Made by a program: the position numbers and the translations under genes
Notes under the pieces: generated by a model
Database searches by the model: none
What the model saw: only the letters and a program-made list of their open reading frames with translations
What the model was told of the DNA's origin: nothing
NCBI RefSeq assembly: GCF_007556595.1
Contig: NZ_VJNB01000009.1
Span: 48,787 to 112,786, forward strand
Direction: 5' to 3'
From: Tepidimonas alkaliphilus
GTDB lineage: Bacteria > Pseudomonadota > Gammaproteobacteria > Burkholderiales > Burkholderiaceae_C
Length of the DNA stretch: 64,000 nt
Part shown: piece by piece, positions 8,178 to 22,896 of the stretch
Layout: each line of letters starts with the position of its first letter
How positions within the stretch are numbered: the stretch's first letter is position 1

Positions 8178-8298
8178 GGCGTGTCCTGCATCCGAATGTC
8201 GGCACTATACACCTTGGACAAAAGCCCAGTGAGCCGGGTTCCGGTGGCATGCAGCTTCCTGGCTTGGGCTGCGCTTTCATGGGCGGCGTCTTGGGCGG

Positions 8299-9045
8299 CT
8301 AGCCGCTGACGCTGTGCTGGGCGAGGGTGGCCGCGGCGGCTTCCACCGCCGCTGCATCGCCAAGGTAGCGCCGCCCCAGCGGGCGCAGCGCATCGTCAAA
8401 TTCATAGACCAGCGGCACGCCGTTGGGGATGTTGAGCCCGACAATGTCGGTGTCCGAAATCCGATCCAGGTGCTTGATCAGCGCCCGGATCGAGTTGCCG
8501 TGCGCCACCACCAGCACGCGTTGGCCGGCGCGCACTGCCGGGGCGATGGTCTGTTCCCAATACGGCACCACGCGCGCTACGGTGTCTTTGAGGCATTCGG
8601 TCAGGGGGATTTGTTCGGGCTTGAGGTGCGCGTAGCGTCGGTCGTGACGCTCGCAGCGCGGGTCATCGGGTTGCAGGGCGGGCGGGGGCACGTCGTAGCT
8701 GCGCCGCCACAGCAGCACCTGCTGATCGCCGTATTGACGCGCCATTTCGGCTTTGTTGAGTCCTTGCAGCGCGCCGTAATGCCGCTCGTTGAGCCGCCAG
8801 TCCTTGACCACCGGCAGCCAGGTGCGGTCCATTTCGTCCAGCACGTGCCACAGCGTGTGGATGGCGCGCTTAAGCAGGCTGGTGTAGCACAGGTCAAAGT
8901 CCCAACCTTCGTCACGCAGCAAGCGGCCGGCCGCCACCGCCTGCGCGATGCCGGTGGGGGTGAGATCCACATCCGTCCAGCCGGTGAAGCGGTTTTCGAG
9001 GTTCCAGGTGGATTCGCCGTGGCGGATAAGAACGAGCTGATGCAT
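8299..9045 (-). CDS. gpmA: 2,3-bisphosphoglycerate-dependent phosphoglycerate mutase
   Basis: Interconverts 3- and 2-phosphoglycerate in glycolysis and gluconeogenesis. The 248-residue protein begins [15 protein letters not shown], with phosphohistidine H9 in RHGE; the second histidine lies in [15 protein letters not shown] and the mutase insert KPEQIPLTE is present. Full length for the cofactor-dependent family. I chose the ATG at 9045 because the upstream in-frame codons have no family similarity. It is first in a minus-strand gpmA-ctpA-moeB arrangement common in betaproteobacteria. Confidence 0.96.
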   Translation of the reverse strand: MHQLVLIRHGESTWNLENRFTGWTDVDLTPTGIAQAVAAGRLLRDEGWDFDLCYTSLLKRAIHTLWHVLDEMDRTWLPVVKDWRLNERHYGALQGLNKAEMARQYGDQQVLLWRRSYDVPPPALQPDDPRCERHDRRYAHLKPEQIPLTECLKDTVARVVPYWEQTIAPAVRAGQRVLVVAHGNSIRALIKHLDRISDTDIVGLNIPNGVPLVYEFDDALRPLGRRYLGDAAAVEAAAATLAQHSVSG

Positions 9046-9125
9046 GGTTGGGTACGCTGGGCTGGGGCTTGGGCGGGTCGTCGGCAGCCCGCACAAGAAA
9101 AGAGAAAAGAGGGATAAACGTCAAC

Positions 9126-9135
9126 ATTCTAGAAT
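9126..9135. repeat. Perfect palindrome in the gpmA/rhodanese divergent region
   Basis: ATTCTAGAAT is a perfect 10-base palindrome in the 162-nt region between the divergent gpmA and the rhodanese gene, next to a TTGACG hexamer on the minus strand (9119-9124). It may be an operator or merely part of a -10 element (TAGAAT on either strand). No partner site is visible. Confidence 0.25.
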
Positions 9136-9207
9136 ATCGCCCCAGTTCAAACAGGCCGGTCGCCGCTGGGCGGCTGGCGGGCCATCCGTAAACGAGGTGC
9201 TCGAATC

Positions 9208-9621
9208 GTGCTGGAATTCTTGGCGGACAACTGGGTGTTGGTCGCGGTGGCGCTGGGCTCGGGCTTGATGTTGCTGTGGCCCGCGCTGACGGGCGGATTG
9301 GCCGCCGGCGTCAACCCCACGCAGGCGGTGCAGATGATCAACCGCGACAAGGCCGTGGTGATCGACGTTTGCACGCCGGCGGAATTTGCCGCCGGGCATG
9401 TGGCCGGCGCGCGCAATGTGCCGCTGGATGAGCTGGCGACGCGCTTGCCGCAGGTGGTCAAGAACAAGGCCACGCCGCTGGTGCTGGTGTGCGCCTCGGG
9501 CGTGCGCTCGCGCCGGGCGGCGGCGATCGCCAAAAAGCTCGGCTACGACAAGGCGGTCTCGCTGGCGGGCGGCTTGGCGGCTTGGCGAGCCGCGAGCCTG
9601 CCGGTGCAAACCGGCGGCTAG
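9208..9621 (+). CDS. Membrane-anchored rhodanese-like protein
   Basis: A 137-residue protein with one N-terminal transmembrane helix (about 8-30) and a single rhodanese domain. The active-site loop is CASGVRSR, with catalytic Cys95, so it probably carries persulfide sulfur or performs thiol chemistry at the membrane. The start is GTG. It precedes grxC by 78 nt and continues into secB-gpsA on the same strand, a rhodanese-grxC-secB-gpsA order often found in betaproteobacteria. The physiological substrate is unknown. Confidence 0.88.
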   Translation: MLEFLADNWVLVAVALGSGLMLLWPALTGGLAAGVNPTQAVQMINRDKAVVIDVCTPAEFAAGHVAGARNVPLDELATRLPQVVKNKATPLVLVCASGVRSRRAAAIAKKLGYDKAVSLAGGLAAWRAASLPVQTGG

Positions 9622-9699
9622 GAGCTTCAGCGGCGGCTCGGGGACTCGGCGGCCCAGCGGGGCTGCGAGGTCGAAGGCTTTCATGTCAACGCGGTCAAC

Positions 9700-9969
9700 A
9701 TGGCTCACGTCAAGATCTACAGCAGCGATTTTTGCCCCTATTGCCATCGCGCCAAGGCGTTGCTGCGCGCACGCGGGGTGACCGAATGGGAAGAGATCAA
9801 GGTCGATGGCCGGCCTGAGGTGCGGCAAGAAATGGCGCGACTGGCGGGCCGCAGCACCGTGCCGCAAATCTTCATCAACGGTCAGCACGTGGGGGGCTGC
9901 GACGACCTGCACGCGCTGGATGCGCGCGGCGGGCTGGAGCCGCTGTTGCGCGGCCCTTCGCCTGCCTGA
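9700..9969 (+). CDS. grxC: Glutaredoxin 3
   Basis: An 89-residue dithiol glutaredoxin using glutathione to reduce disulfides and glutathionylated proteins in the cytoplasm. It has the active site C12-P-Y-C15, the cis-Pro motif STVPQIF and the glutathione-binding GGCDD near the C-terminus. Length and motif spacing are typical of GrxC. It lies between the rhodanese gene and secB on the same strand. Confidence 0.95.
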   Translation: MAHVKIYSSDFCPYCHRAKALLRARGVTEWEEIKVDGRPEVRQEMARLAGRSTVPQIFINGQHVGGCDDLHALDARGGLEPLLRGPSPA

Positions 9970-10066
9970 GGACGCGCGGGGCAAGGGCCAAGCGCTGCCA
10001 TAATCGGCGCTCCATCCATCAAGCCCGCCGGTCACGCGCCGGCCTTTGTCCATCAGCGAGCCCGAC

Positions 10067-10537
10067 ATGGCAGACGAAACCCAACAACCGACCCCCGTGT
10101 TCCAGATCCAGCGCATCTATCTGAAAGAAGCCTCGCTGGAGCAGCCCAACTCGCCGGCCATCTTTCTGGAAACCCAGCAGCCCAGCGTGGATGTGCAGCT
10201 GGGCGTCGAAGCCCAATCGGTGGCCGAAGGCATTTTCGAAGTGACGGTGGTGGCCACGGTGCACACCAAGATCGGCGAGCGCACCGTTTTTTTGGTCGAG
10301 GCCAAGCAGGCCGGCATTTTTGAGATCCGCCACATTCCGCAAGAGGTGCTGCAGCAGGTGGTGGGCATCCAGTGCCCGCAGATCGTGTACCCCTACTTGC
10401 GCGCCAACATGGCCGATCTGATCGTGCGCGCGGGCTTTCCGCCGGTGCATTTGGCGGAGCTCAACTTCCAGGCTATGTACGAGCAGCAGATGGCCCAGCG
10501 GCAGGCTGAAGCGGCGGCCAACGGCCAGGCGGCGTAA
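10067..10537 (+). CDS. secB: Protein-export chaperone SecB
   Basis: A 156-residue cytosolic chaperone that keeps preproteins unfolded and hands them to SecA. It has the SecB core [17 protein letters not shown] and the conserved [10 protein letters not shown] segment (about 110-119), with the flexible Gln/Ala-rich tail. The ATG at 10067 (MADETQQP) is preferred over an in-frame TTG at 10046, since SecB proteins normally begin close to this position. gpsA follows after 21 nt, the usual secB-gpsA pair. Confidence 0.96.
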   Translation: MADETQQPTPVFQIQRIYLKEASLEQPNSPAIFLETQQPSVDVQLGVEAQSVAEGIFEVTVVATVHTKIGERTVFLVEAKQAGIFEIRHIPQEVLQQVVGIQCPQIVYPYLRANMADLIVRAGFPPVHLAELNFQAMYEQQMAQRQAEAAANGQAA

Positions 10538-10558
10538 TCGAGAGCCGATCCACTGAAA

Positions 10559-11584
10559 ATGCGGGTCACCATCCTGGGGGCGGGAGCTTGGGGCACCGCG
10601 CTGGCGGTGGTCACCGCGCAAGGCGGGCACCAGGTGCGCCTGTGGGCGCGCGACCCAGCGCAAGCCGAGGCGATGGCCCGCACCCGCGTCAACGCGCGCT
10701 ACCTGCCGGGCGTGGCTTTGCCTGCTCAGCTTGAGGTCGCTGGCGGTGAGCTGGCCGCGCTGATGCCGTGGCTGGACGATGCCGATTTGGTGGTGGTCGG
10801 CACCCCCGTGGCGGCGCTGCGCGGCTGGTTGGCGCAGCTGGCGCAGACCTTGCCGGCGCGTGGCCGCGCGCACGTGCCCGTGGTGTGGCTGTGCAAGGGA
10901 TTCGAGCGGCCCCGGCAAGCAGACGCGCAGGGTCTGCTCGGCCACGAAGTGGCGCAAGCCGTGGCCCCGGCATTGCGCACCGGCGTGTTCAGCGGCCCCA
11001 GTTTTGCCCGTGAGGTGGCCCAGGGATTGCCTGCGGCGCTGGTGGCCGCCAGTCGCGAACCGGCGGTGCGCGCCGCCATGATCGAGGCGTTTCACGGCCC
11101 GGTTTTGCGCGTTTACGCCAACGACGACGTGGTCGGGGTTGAGGTTGGCGGAGCGGTCAAAAATGTGCTGGCGATCGCCACCGGCCTGTGCGACGGCCTG
11201 CACCTGGGGCACAACGCGCGGGCGGCTTTGATCACCCGCGGCCTGGCCGAAATGACCCGGCTGGGCGTGGCGCTGGGGGCCCGTGCGGAGACGTTCATGG
11301 GCTTGAGCGGGCTGGGCGACCTGGTGTTGACCGCCACCGGCGATTTGAGCCGCAACCGCCAGGTGGGCCTTCGCTTGGCTCAAGGGTGGGCGCCGCAGCA
11401 GGCGCTGCAATCGCTCGGACACGTCGCAGAAGGGGTCTATAGCGCGCATACGGTGGCCCGGCGCGCGCGCGCTTTGGGCGTGGAGATGCCGATCACGCAA
11501 GCGGTGGTAGCCTTGCTGGACGGCCAACTGGACCCACGCGCAGCGGTCGATCGGCTGATGGGGCGCGACCCCAAGCCCGAGTAA
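10559..11584 (+). CDS. gpsA: Glycerol-3-phosphate dehydrogenase [NAD(P)+]
   Basis: Makes sn-glycerol 3-phosphate from dihydroxyacetone phosphate for phospholipid synthesis. The 341-residue protein has the N-terminal Rossmann motif [10 protein letters not shown] (8-17), [13 protein letters not shown], and the catalytic-domain [13 protein letters not shown] with its conserved Lys. It lies 21 nt after secB and ends the plus-strand run. The next genes, panC-panB, are convergent. Confidence 0.96.
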   Translation: MRVTILGAGAWGTALAVVTAQGGHQVRLWARDPAQAEAMARTRVNARYLPGVALPAQLEVAGGELAALMPWLDDADLVVVGTPVAALRGWLAQLAQTLPARGRAHVPVVWLCKGFERPRQADAQGLLGHEVAQAVAPALRTGVFSGPSFAREVAQGLPAALVAASREPAVRAAMIEAFHGPVLRVYANDDVVGVEVGGAVKNVLAIATGLCDGLHLGHNARAALITRGLAEMTRLGVALGARAETFMGLSGLGDLVLTATGDLSRNRQVGLRLAQGWAPQQALQSLGHVAEGVYSAHTVARRARALGVEMPITQAVVALLDGQLDPRAAVDRLMGRDPKPE

Positions 11585-11621
11585 ACCGGCGTGCCCTATA
11601 GCCCCAAGGGTTCGGTTAGCC

Positions 11622-12497
<876 letters not shown>

Positions 12498-12526
12498 CTA
12501 GCAGCGCTGCGCCAGTCAGCCAAGGG

Positions 12527-13402
12527 CTACCAAGCGTGCAGCGTATTGTCGGGGAAGGTGCCGTTTTTGACCGCGGCCACATACGCAGCCATGGCGTCGC
12601 GCACGCTGGCGGCGCCTTCCATGAAGTTGCGCACGAAGCGCGGCGTGCGACCCAGGTGCAAGCCGAGCATGTCGTGCATCACCAGCACCTGGCCGGCGGT
12701 GCCGTTGCCGCTGCCGATGCCGATCGTGTGGCAGCGCGGCAGCTGGCGCGTGATTTCGGCAGCTAGCGCTGCCGGCACCATCTCCAGCACCAGCATGGTG
12801 GCGCCGGCGTCTTGCAGCTCCAGCGCGTCGCGGCGCAGCCGTTCGGCCTCGGCGTCGCTGCGGCCCTGCACGCGGTAGCCGCCCAGCGCGTGCACGGTTT
12901 GCGGCGTCAGCCCCAGGTGCGCGCACACCGGGATGCCGCGCTCGACCAGAAAGCGCACCGTCTCCACCGTCCAGCCGCCGCCTTCCAGCTTGACCATGTG
13001 CGCGCCAGCCTGCATCAGCGCGGCGGCGCTGCGCATGGCCTCTTCCCGGGAGGTTTGGTAGCTGCCAAACGGCAGGTCGCCAATGATCCACACCGTGCCC
13101 TGCACGCGGCGCACACCGCGCACCACGCACTCGGTGTGGTAGCACATCTCCTGCAACGTCACGCCGACGGTGCTGGGGCGGCCCTGGCAGACCATGCCGA
13201 GCGAGTCGCCCACCAGCAGGCAGTCCACGCCGGCGGCGTCGGCCACGGCGGCAAACGTCGCGTCGTAGGCGGTCAGCATGGCGATTTTCTCGCCGCGCTC
13301 GCGCATTTCTTGCAGACGGGGCAAGCTCACCGGCTTGCGCGGCGGCAGCGGCGCCGCTGCCGGCAGCGTGCCATAAGGGGTGCGAATGGAAGGGTCGGTC
13401 AT
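12527..13402 (-). CDS. panB: 3-methyl-2-oxobutanoate hydroxymethyltransferase
   Basis: Transfers a hydroxymethyl group from methylene-tetrahydrofolate to 2-oxoisovalerate to make ketopantoate. The 291-residue TIM-barrel enzyme shows [10 protein letters not shown], the metal-site LVGDSLGMV and AHLGLTPQ, and the C-terminal KNGTFP segment. It heads the panB-panC pair and is divergent from nadC. The 181-nt spacer between them must hold both promoters, but I cannot pick convincing -35/-10 pairs there. Confidence 0.95.
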   Translation of the reverse strand: MTDPSIRTPYGTLPAAAPLPPRKPVSLPRLQEMRERGEKIAMLTAYDATFAAVADAAGVDCLLVGDSLGMVCQGRPSTVGVTLQEMCYHTECVVRGVRRVQGTVWIIGDLPFGSYQTSREEAMRSAAALMQAGAHMVKLEGGGWTVETVRFLVERGIPVCAHLGLTPQTVHALGGYRVQGRSDAEAERLRRDALELQDAGATMLVLEMVPAALAAEITRQLPRCHTIGIGSGNGTAGQVLVMHDMLGLHLGRTPRFVRNFMEGAASVRDAMAAYVAAVKNGTFPDNTLHAW

Positions 13403-13583
13403 GGCAGCGCGGGGGTGCGCGGCTTTTGAGCCGCAGGCGCTAGTCTAGAACATCCGGATGCCGCAGGGTTGGCCGACGGGGCGGCCACTCATGGCCCAGC
13501 CGGCGTAGTATGCTTTTGGCTTTGCTATGCCGCTTGTTTCGACGGTCGTGGGGTGCGAGCGCGTCCGCGCCCAGCCATCTTAG

Positions 13584-14498
13584 ATGGATGCTTTGGTCAA
13601 ATCCGAGTTTCGCCGCCGGCCTGATCCCCTGAGCCTGCAGCCGCCGCTGCCCGATGTGGCGCGGCAGGCTGAGGCCGACGCGGCGCGCGCGCTGGCGGAG
13701 GACGTCGGGCCCGGCGACCTGACCGCGGCGCTGGCGCCGCCAGGGCGGCGCCTTCGCGCGCGCGTCATCGCGCGCGAAGGCGCCGTGGTGTGCGGGCGGC
13801 CGTGGGTGGAGGCGGCGCTGCGGGCGCTGGACGCCGGCGCGCGCTGGGACTGGCGCGTCGACGAGGGCGGCCGCGTGGAGCCGGGCGCCACCGTGTTCGA
13901 GGTCGAGGCCGAGGCGCGCGCGCTGCTGAGCGCCGAGCGCACGATGCTGAATTTCCTGCAGACGCTGTCGGCCGTGGCCACCGCCACGCGCCGCTACGTC
14001 GATGCCGTGGCCGGCACGCGCGCGCGCATCTGCGACACGCGCAAGACGCTGCCGGGGCTGCGCGTGGCGCAGAAGTACGCGGTGCGCATGGGCGGTGGGC
14101 TCAACCACCGCATGGGGCTGCACGACGCCATCCTGATCAAGGAAAACCACATCGCCGCCGCCGGCGGCGTGGCCGAGGCGCTGCGGCGCGCGCAGCGGCT
14201 GGCGCCGCAGGCGCTGTTCGTGCAGATCGAGGTCGAGACGCTGGCGCAGCTCGACGAGGCGCTGGACGCCGGCGCGCGCCTGATCCTGCTGGACAACATG
14301 GAGCTGCCGACGCTGCGCGAGGCGGTGCGGCGCAACGACGCCCACCCCGGCGGCGGGGCGGTGCTGGAGATCTCCGGCGGCGTGACGCTGGCCAACGTGC
14401 GGGCGCTCGCGGAGACCGGCGTGGACCGCATCTCGGTGGGGGCGCTGACGAAGGACATCCAGGCCGTGGACCTGTCGATGCGCCTGCTGCCGCCGTGA
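13584..14498 (+). CDS. nadC: Nicotinate-nucleotide pyrophosphorylase (quinolinate phosphoribosyltransferase)
   Basis: Converts quinolinate and PRPP to nicotinate mononucleotide in de novo NAD synthesis. The 304-residue protein contains RICDTRKTLPGLR, the GGGLNHRMGLHDAILIKENH substrate loop and the C-terminal ISGGVTLANV and SVGALTKD motifs. It precedes nadA by 15 nt on the same strand. nadB (L-aspartate oxidase) is not adjacent here. Confidence 0.96.
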   Translation: MDALVKSEFRRRPDPLSLQPPLPDVARQAEADAARALAEDVGPGDLTAALAPPGRRLRARVIAREGAVVCGRPWVEAALRALDAGARWDWRVDEGGRVEPGATVFEVEAEARALLSAERTMLNFLQTLSAVATATRRYVDAVAGTRARICDTRKTLPGLRVAQKYAVRMGGGLNHRMGLHDAILIKENHIAAAGGVAEALRRAQRLAPQALFVQIEVETLAQLDEALDAGARLILLDNMELPTLREAVRRNDAHPGGGAVLEISGGVTLANVRALAETGVDRISVGALTKDIQAVDLSMRLLPP

Positions 14499-14513
14499 AG
14501 GACGAGCGACGAG

Positions 14514-15611
14514 ATGGAACACGTGATCGAGGTGGAGGTCGAGCAGCCGGCGTGCACCACGCGCCACGCGTGGGCGCGGGTGCCGGACGAGCCGTCCCCG
14601 GCCGAGCGGCAGGCGCTCAAGGCCCGCATCGCCGAGCTGCTGCGCGCGCGCGACGCCGTGCTGGTGGCGCACTACTACGTGCACCCGGACCTGCAGGATC
14701 TGGCCGAGGCCACCGGCGGGCTGGTCAGCGACAGCCTGGAGATGGCGCGCTTCGGCCGCGACCATCCGGCCCGCACGCTGGTGGTGGCCGGCGTGCGCTT
14801 CATGGGCGAGACGGCCAAGATCCTCTCGCCCGACAAGACGGTGCTGATGCCCGATCTGGACGCGACCTGTTCGCTCGACATCGGCTGCCCGCCCGACGAC
14901 TTCGCGGCCTTCCGCGCCGAGCACCCCGACCGCACGGTGGTGGTCTATGCCAACACCAGCGCCGCCGTGAAGGCGCAGGCCGACTGGGTGGTGACCTCCA
15001 GCTGCGCGCTGGACATCGTCGGTGCGCTGCGCGACGCCGGGCACCGCATCCTGTGGGCGCCGGACAAGCACCTGGGCGGCTACATCCAGCGCGAGACCGG
15101 CGCCGACATGGTGCTGTGGCGCGGCTCCTGCGTCGTGCACGACGAGTTCAAGGCGTTCGAGCTGGAGGCGCTGCGGCGCGAATACCCCGAGGCCAAGGTG
15201 CTGGTGCACCCGGAAAGCCCGGCGGCGGTGGTGGCGCAGGCCGACGTGGTCGGCTCGACCTCGCAGATCCTGCAGGCCGCGGCCAACCTGCCGGCCAGGG
15301 TGTTCATCGTCGCTACCGACAGCGGGCTGATGCACCAGCTGCGCCAGCGCCATCCGGACAAGCTGTTCCTGGAGGCCCCCACGGCCGGTAACGGCGCCAC
15401 CTGCAAGAGCTGCGCGCACTGCCCGTGGATGGCGATGAACGGCCTGCGCGGCGTGCTGGAGGTGCTGGAGACGGGGCTCAACGAGATCCACGTGGCGCCG
15501 GAGCTGATCCCGCGCGCGCGGCTGCCGATCGAGCGGATGCTGGCCTTCACCGCGGCGCGCAAGCGCGGCGAGCCGCCCGGTGCGCTGGTGCCGGGGCTGG
15601 GCGCGGTCTGA
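14514..15611 (+). CDS. nadA: Quinolinate synthase A
   Basis: Condenses iminoaspartate with dihydroxyacetone phosphate to quinolinate using an oxygen-sensitive [4Fe-4S] cluster. In this 365-residue protein the three ligands align with the E. coli enzyme (C113/C200/C297) at a constant offset: C119 in DATCS, C206 in WRGSC and C303 in AHCPWM, the last within the CxxCxxC motif. VAHYYVHP and SDSLEMAR are also typical. It is in an operon with nadC. Confidence 0.96.
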   Translation: MEHVIEVEVEQPACTTRHAWARVPDEPSPAERQALKARIAELLRARDAVLVAHYYVHPDLQDLAEATGGLVSDSLEMARFGRDHPARTLVVAGVRFMGETAKILSPDKTVLMPDLDATCSLDIGCPPDDFAAFRAEHPDRTVVVYANTSAAVKAQADWVVTSSCALDIVGALRDAGHRILWAPDKHLGGYIQRETGADMVLWRGSCVVHDEFKAFELEALRREYPEAKVLVHPESPAAVVAQADVVGSTSQILQAAANLPARVFIVATDSGLMHQLRQRHPDKLFLEAPTAGNGATCKSCAHCPWMAMNGLRGVLEVLETGLNEIHVAPELIPRARLPIERMLAFTAARKRGEPPGALVPGLGAV

Positions 15612-15731
15612 ACCTCAGCTGGCCGTTGGCGGTTCAACCCTTGCTTGAACAGGGTTAAGGCGGCCCTTGAGTGTTGCGCTGCCGGCAACCAAGCCTAGCA
15701 TGCCGTCTCCAACACGTCGAAAGGGCATGCC

Positions 15732-18409
<2,678 letters not shown>

Positions 18410-18614
18410 ACGACGGACATTGTAGTGCCGGCGTGGGGATGCGACGAGCTTGGGACGAGCTTGGGGTCTCGTCATGATTTCAAGATTTGAAAATAACGTC
18501 GCTGATATGAAAAGAGCGGGTGGCGTCTGGAATGGCTTGCGCGCATGGTGCGAACAGGGTTCTCACGATAAGAAATAGGATATCTAAAAGATTAATTTTT
18601 ATAGCGTTTTTTGA

Positions 18615-18665
18615 GTCTTGTATAAGACACAAGATATCTGTTCTGTCTTATAGAAGACTTATACT
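18615..18665 (+). promoter_or_regulatory. aceA promoter region with two palindromic operators
   Basis: Two imperfect palindromes of the form GTCTT-N4-AAGAC occur 30 bp apart: site A 18615-18628 (GTCTTGTATAAGAC) and site B 18645-18658 (GTCTTATAGAAGAC). Site B is immediately followed by a good -10 hexamer TATACT (18660-18665) with no convincing -35. The predicted start near 18672 leaves a leader of about 70 nt. Site B reappears, inverted and 13/14 identical, before the DUF3579 gene at 50690. The surrounding 18430-18660 stretch is AT-rich compared with its neighbours. The cognate regulator is not identified. Confidence 0.55.
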
Positions 18666-18742
18666 GTGACCCAGCAGGCGGCGCTTTCGCCAGCCGCAGC
18701 CGCCGGTTTCACGATCCCATCCGAAGTTGAAGGAGTCTTGGC

Positions 18743-20062
<1,320 letters not shown>

Positions 20063-20122
20063 GCCACACAATTGCCGCGCACCCCGGATGGGGGCGCGGC
20101 GCGGCCCGAACCGCCGTCCCGT

Positions 20123-20152
20123 GCAGCCCGGCTGCGGGCTGCGCGGGCTTTT
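20123..20152 (+). terminator. Probable terminator after aceA
   Basis: A perfect 8-bp stem GCAGCCCG/CGGGCTGC with a 4-nt loop, followed shortly by CGGGCTTTT, which can pair alternatively with the first arm (AGCCCG) so that the T-run directly follows the stem. It lies 60 nt after the aceA stop. The T-run is only four bases, so efficiency is uncertain. Confidence 0.5.
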
Positions 20153-20197
20153 CGCTTGGGGCGGACGCAGCGCCGCCAAGGCGGCGCCGGATCGGGT

Positions 20198-20779
20198 TTA
20201 GACGATGCGACAAGCTTCGTCGAAGCTCAGACGCGGCCCGCGCGGGTAAAGACCCGCGGGGTCGCCGTAGCCGAGGTTGCACAGAAAGTTGGTGCGCACT
20301 GTGGTGCCGGCCCAAAAGGCCGCATCGACCGCGGCGGCGTCAAAGCCGCTCATCGGCCCGCAGTCCAGCCCCAGCGCGCGCGCCGCCAAGATAAAGTAGC
20401 CGCCCTGCAGGCTGGCGTTGCGCAGCGCGGTGGCGGCGATGAGCTCCGGGTTGCCCTCAAACCAGCTGCGCGCTTGCGGGTTGTGCGGAAACAGCCGCGG
20501 CAGCTGCTCGTAAAACGCCATGTCCATGCCGAGGATGGCTGTCACCGGAGCCGCTTCGGTTTGGGCGCGGTTGCCTTCGCTGAGGCAAGGCAGCAAACGC
20601 GCCTTGGCCTCGGGGCTGGTGACAAAGATGATCCGCGCAGGGCAGCAGTTCGCCGACGTCGGCCCCCATTTCATCCAATCGTAGAGCTGCCGCAGCAGGG
20701 CTTCAGGCACAGGGCGTGGCTGCCATGCGTGGTAGGTGCGGGCGCGGTCAAACAACTGTTCAGTGGTGAGGCTAGCCAT
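20198..20779 (-). CDS. rutE: Nitroreductase family protein, RutE-like malonic semialdehyde reductase
   Basis: A 193-residue FMN-dependent nitroreductase-fold protein. The pattern [25 protein letters not shown] and [10 protein letters not shown] is that of the RutE/YdfG-replacing subgroup, which reduces malonic semialdehyde to 3-hydroxypropionate in pyrimidine degradation or detoxifies related aldehydes. No other rut genes are nearby, so a general reductase role is possible. It is divergent from thrS. Confidence 0.85.
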   Translation of the reverse strand: MASLTTEQLFDRARTYHAWQPRPVPEALLRQLYDWMKWGPTSANCCPARIIFVTSPEAKARLLPCLSEGNRAQTEAAPVTAILGMDMAFYEQLPRLFPHNPQARSWFEGNPELIAATALRNASLQGGYFILAARALGLDCGPMSGFDAAAVDAAFWAGTTVRTNFLCNLGYGDPAGLYPRGPRLSFDEACRIV

Positions 20780-20845
20780 CGCGTGACGAACCTTTTTGTG
20801 GCCAACACGGTTGCGTTGAGGCGGCTGACGTCGGGCGGCCGCGAA

Positions 20846-20928
20846 AACCAGCTTCCTATTCTGTGCGAAAATCCGCCAAGCTGGTTGAAAGTTAAGCAGC
20901 GCGGTTCCTCAAGGCAGCCGCGCTTTTT
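20846..20928 (+). promoter_or_regulatory. thrS leader with hairpin and intrinsic terminator
   Basis: Two structures lie in the 170-nt leader. AACCAGCTT (20846-20854) pairs perfectly with AAGCTGGTT (20878-20886), a 9-bp stem. Then AGCGCGG/CCGCGCT (20898-20904, 20918-20924) forms a 7-bp stem followed by five T (20924-20928). The second looks like a Rho-independent terminator 21 nt before the thrS ATG. Since no plus-strand gene precedes it closely, it probably acts as an attenuator of thrS and the genes behind it. Confidence 0.6.
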
Positions 20929-20949
20929 GTTGTCGCTGCAATCAAACCT

Positions 20950-22881
20950 ATGCCGGTCATTCACATCACGCTCCCCGATGGCGCCCAGCGTTCTTTCGAC
21001 GGCCCGGTGACCGTGGGCGAGATTGCCGCAGCCATCGGGCCGGGGCTGGCCAAAGCGGCGGTGGCCGGCAAGATCCAGCTCGACGGCGAGGCGGCGCCCC
21101 GCGCGGTGGACCTGAGCCATGTCGTCGAGCGCGACGCGCGCGTCTGGATCCTGACGCCGAAGGATCCGGAAGGGCTGGAGGTGGTGCGCCACTCCACCGC
21201 GCACTTGCTGGCCTACGCCGTCAAGGAGCTGTTTCCCGACGCGCAGGTGACGATCGGGCCGGTGATCGAGGACGGCTTTTACTACGACTTCAGCTACAAG
21301 CGCCCCTTTACGCCGGAGGATCTGGCGGCGATCGAGAAGAAGATGGCGGAGCTCGCCGCGCGCGACGAGCCGGTGCAGCGCCGCGTGCTGCCGCGCGACG
21401 AGGCGGTGGCGCACTTCCGCGCGATGGGCGAGCACTACAAAGCCGAGATCATCGAAAGCATCCCCGAAGGCGAGGAAATCAGTCTCTATCGCGAGGGCGC
21501 GTTCGAGGATCTGTGCCGCGGCCCGCACGTGCCCTCCACCGGCAAGCTCAAGCACTTCAAGCTGATGAAGGTGGCCGGCGCTTACTGGCGCGGCGACCCC
21601 CGCAACGAGCAGCTGCAGCGCATCTACGGCACCGCCTGGGCCAGCAAGGAGGACCTGCAAGCCTACCTGCACCGGCTGGAGGAAGCCGAGCGGCGCGACC
21701 ACCGCAAGCTCGGCAAGGAACTCGATCTGTTTCACCTCGACGAGCACGCGCCGGGCCTGGTGTTCTGGCATCCCAAGGGCTGGACGCTGTGGCAGCAGGT
21801 CGAGCAATACATGCGACAGGTCTATCGCGACAACGGCTATCTGGAGGTCAAGGGCCCGCAGATCCTGGACAAGGCGCTGTGGGAGAAGACCGGCCACTGG
21901 GACAAGTACCGGGACCACATGTTCATCACCGAGAGCGAGAAGCGCGACTACGCGATCAAGCCGATGAACTGTCCCGGCCACATCCTGATCTTCAAGCAGG
22001 GCGTCAAGAGCTACCGCGATCTGCCGCTGCGCTACGGCGAGTTCGGCCAGTGCCACCGCAACGAGCCCAGCGGCGGCCTACACGGCATCATGCGCGTGCG
22101 CGGCTTCACGCAGGACGACGGGCACATCTTCTGCACCGAGGATCAGATCCTGGCGGAGTGCGGGGCGTTTACGCGGTTGCTGAAAAAGGTGTATGCCGAC
22201 TTTGGCTTTACCGAGATCCTCTACAAGGTCTCGACGCGGCCGGCGGCGCGCATCGGCTCGGACGAGCTGTGGGACAAGGCCGAGGCAGCCCTGATGCAGA
22301 GCCTGCGCGACTCTGGATGCGACTTTACCATCTCGCCGGGCGAGGGGGCGTTCTACGGCCCCAAGATCGAGTACACGCTGAAGGACGCCATCGGCCGTGA
22401 GTGGCAGTGCGGCACGATCCAGGTGGACTTCAACCTGGCCGAGCGGCTCGACGCCGAATATGTGGCGGAGGACGGCAGCCGGCGTCGGCCGGTGATCCTG
22501 CACCGCGCCATCGTCGGCAGCCTGGAGCGATTCATTGGCATTCTGATCGAGCAGTATGCCGGAGCGTTGCCGGTGTGGCTGGCGCCCACGCAGGCCGTGG
22601 TGCTCAACATCACCGACGCCCAGGCGGACTACTGTGGCGAAATCGCCAAGGCTTTGCGCGCGCACGGCTTTCGCGTCGAGCTTGATCTTGCCAGCGACAA
22701 GATCACCTATAAAATCCGCAAGCACGCGCTGCAAAAGGCGCCTTACATCCTGGTCGTGGGCGACAAGGAAAAGGCCACAGGCAGCGTGGCCGTGCGGGCG
22801 CGCGGCAATCTTGACCTTGGGGTCATGCCGCTGCAGCAGTTTGTGGAGCGCCTGCGCGAGGATGTCGCTTGTAAACGTTGA
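20950..22881 (+). CDS. thrS: Threonyl-tRNA synthetase
   Basis: Class II synthetase that charges tRNA-Thr and edits Ser-tRNA-Thr. The 643-residue protein has the N-terminal TGS domain (1-62), the second-additional-domain editing region with [11 protein letters not shown], the catalytic core with zinc-site [10 protein letters not shown] and motif 2 ([15 protein letters not shown]), motif 3, and the C-terminal anticodon-binding domain. Full length for the family. It heads thrS-infC and precedes the infC start by 15 nt. Confidence 0.97.
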   Translation: MPVIHITLPDGAQRSFDGPVTVGEIAAAIGPGLAKAAVAGKIQLDGEAAPRAVDLSHVVERDARVWILTPKDPEGLEVVRHSTAHLLAYAVKELFPDAQVTIGPVIEDGFYYDFSYKRPFTPEDLAAIEKKMAELAARDEPVQRRVLPRDEAVAHFRAMGEHYKAEIIESIPEGEEISLYREGAFEDLCRGPHVPSTGKLKHFKLMKVAGAYWRGDPRNEQLQRIYGTAWASKEDLQAYLHRLEEAERRDHRKLGKELDLFHLDEHAPGLVFWHPKGWTLWQQVEQYMRQVYRDNGYLEVKGPQILDKALWEKTGHWDKYRDHMFITESEKRDYAIKPMNCPGHILIFKQGVKSYRDLPLRYGEFGQCHRNEPSGGLHGIMRVRGFTQDDGHIFCTEDQILAECGAFTRLLKKVYADFGFTEILYKVSTRPAARIGSDELWDKAEAALMQSLRDSGCDFTISPGEGAFYGPKIEYTLKDAIGREWQCGTIQVDFNLAERLDAEYVAEDGSRRRPVILHRAIVGSLERFIGILIEQYAGALPVWLAPTQAVVLNITDAQADYCGEIAKALRAHGFRVELDLASDKITYKIRKHALQKAPYILVVGDKEKATGSVAVRARGNLDLGVMPLQQFVERLREDVACKR

Positions 22882-22896
22882 CGAAGGAAAGTCGCC

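Noticed and set aside
13440..15491. A 683-codon open frame antisense to nadC-nadA
   Set aside because: It is His/Arg/Val-rich shadow coding typical of high-GC genomes; nadC and nadA have complete motifs on the plus strand.
15676..15692. Short inverted repeat GTTGC...GCAAC between nadA and the unknown exported gene as a terminator
   Set aside because: Only a 5-bp stem and no T-run; not distinguishable from chance.
18427..18614. A small gene or mobile remnant in the AT-rich stretch upstream of aceA
   Set aside because: No open frame with a ribosome site or recognisable sequence; best explained as promoter DNA.
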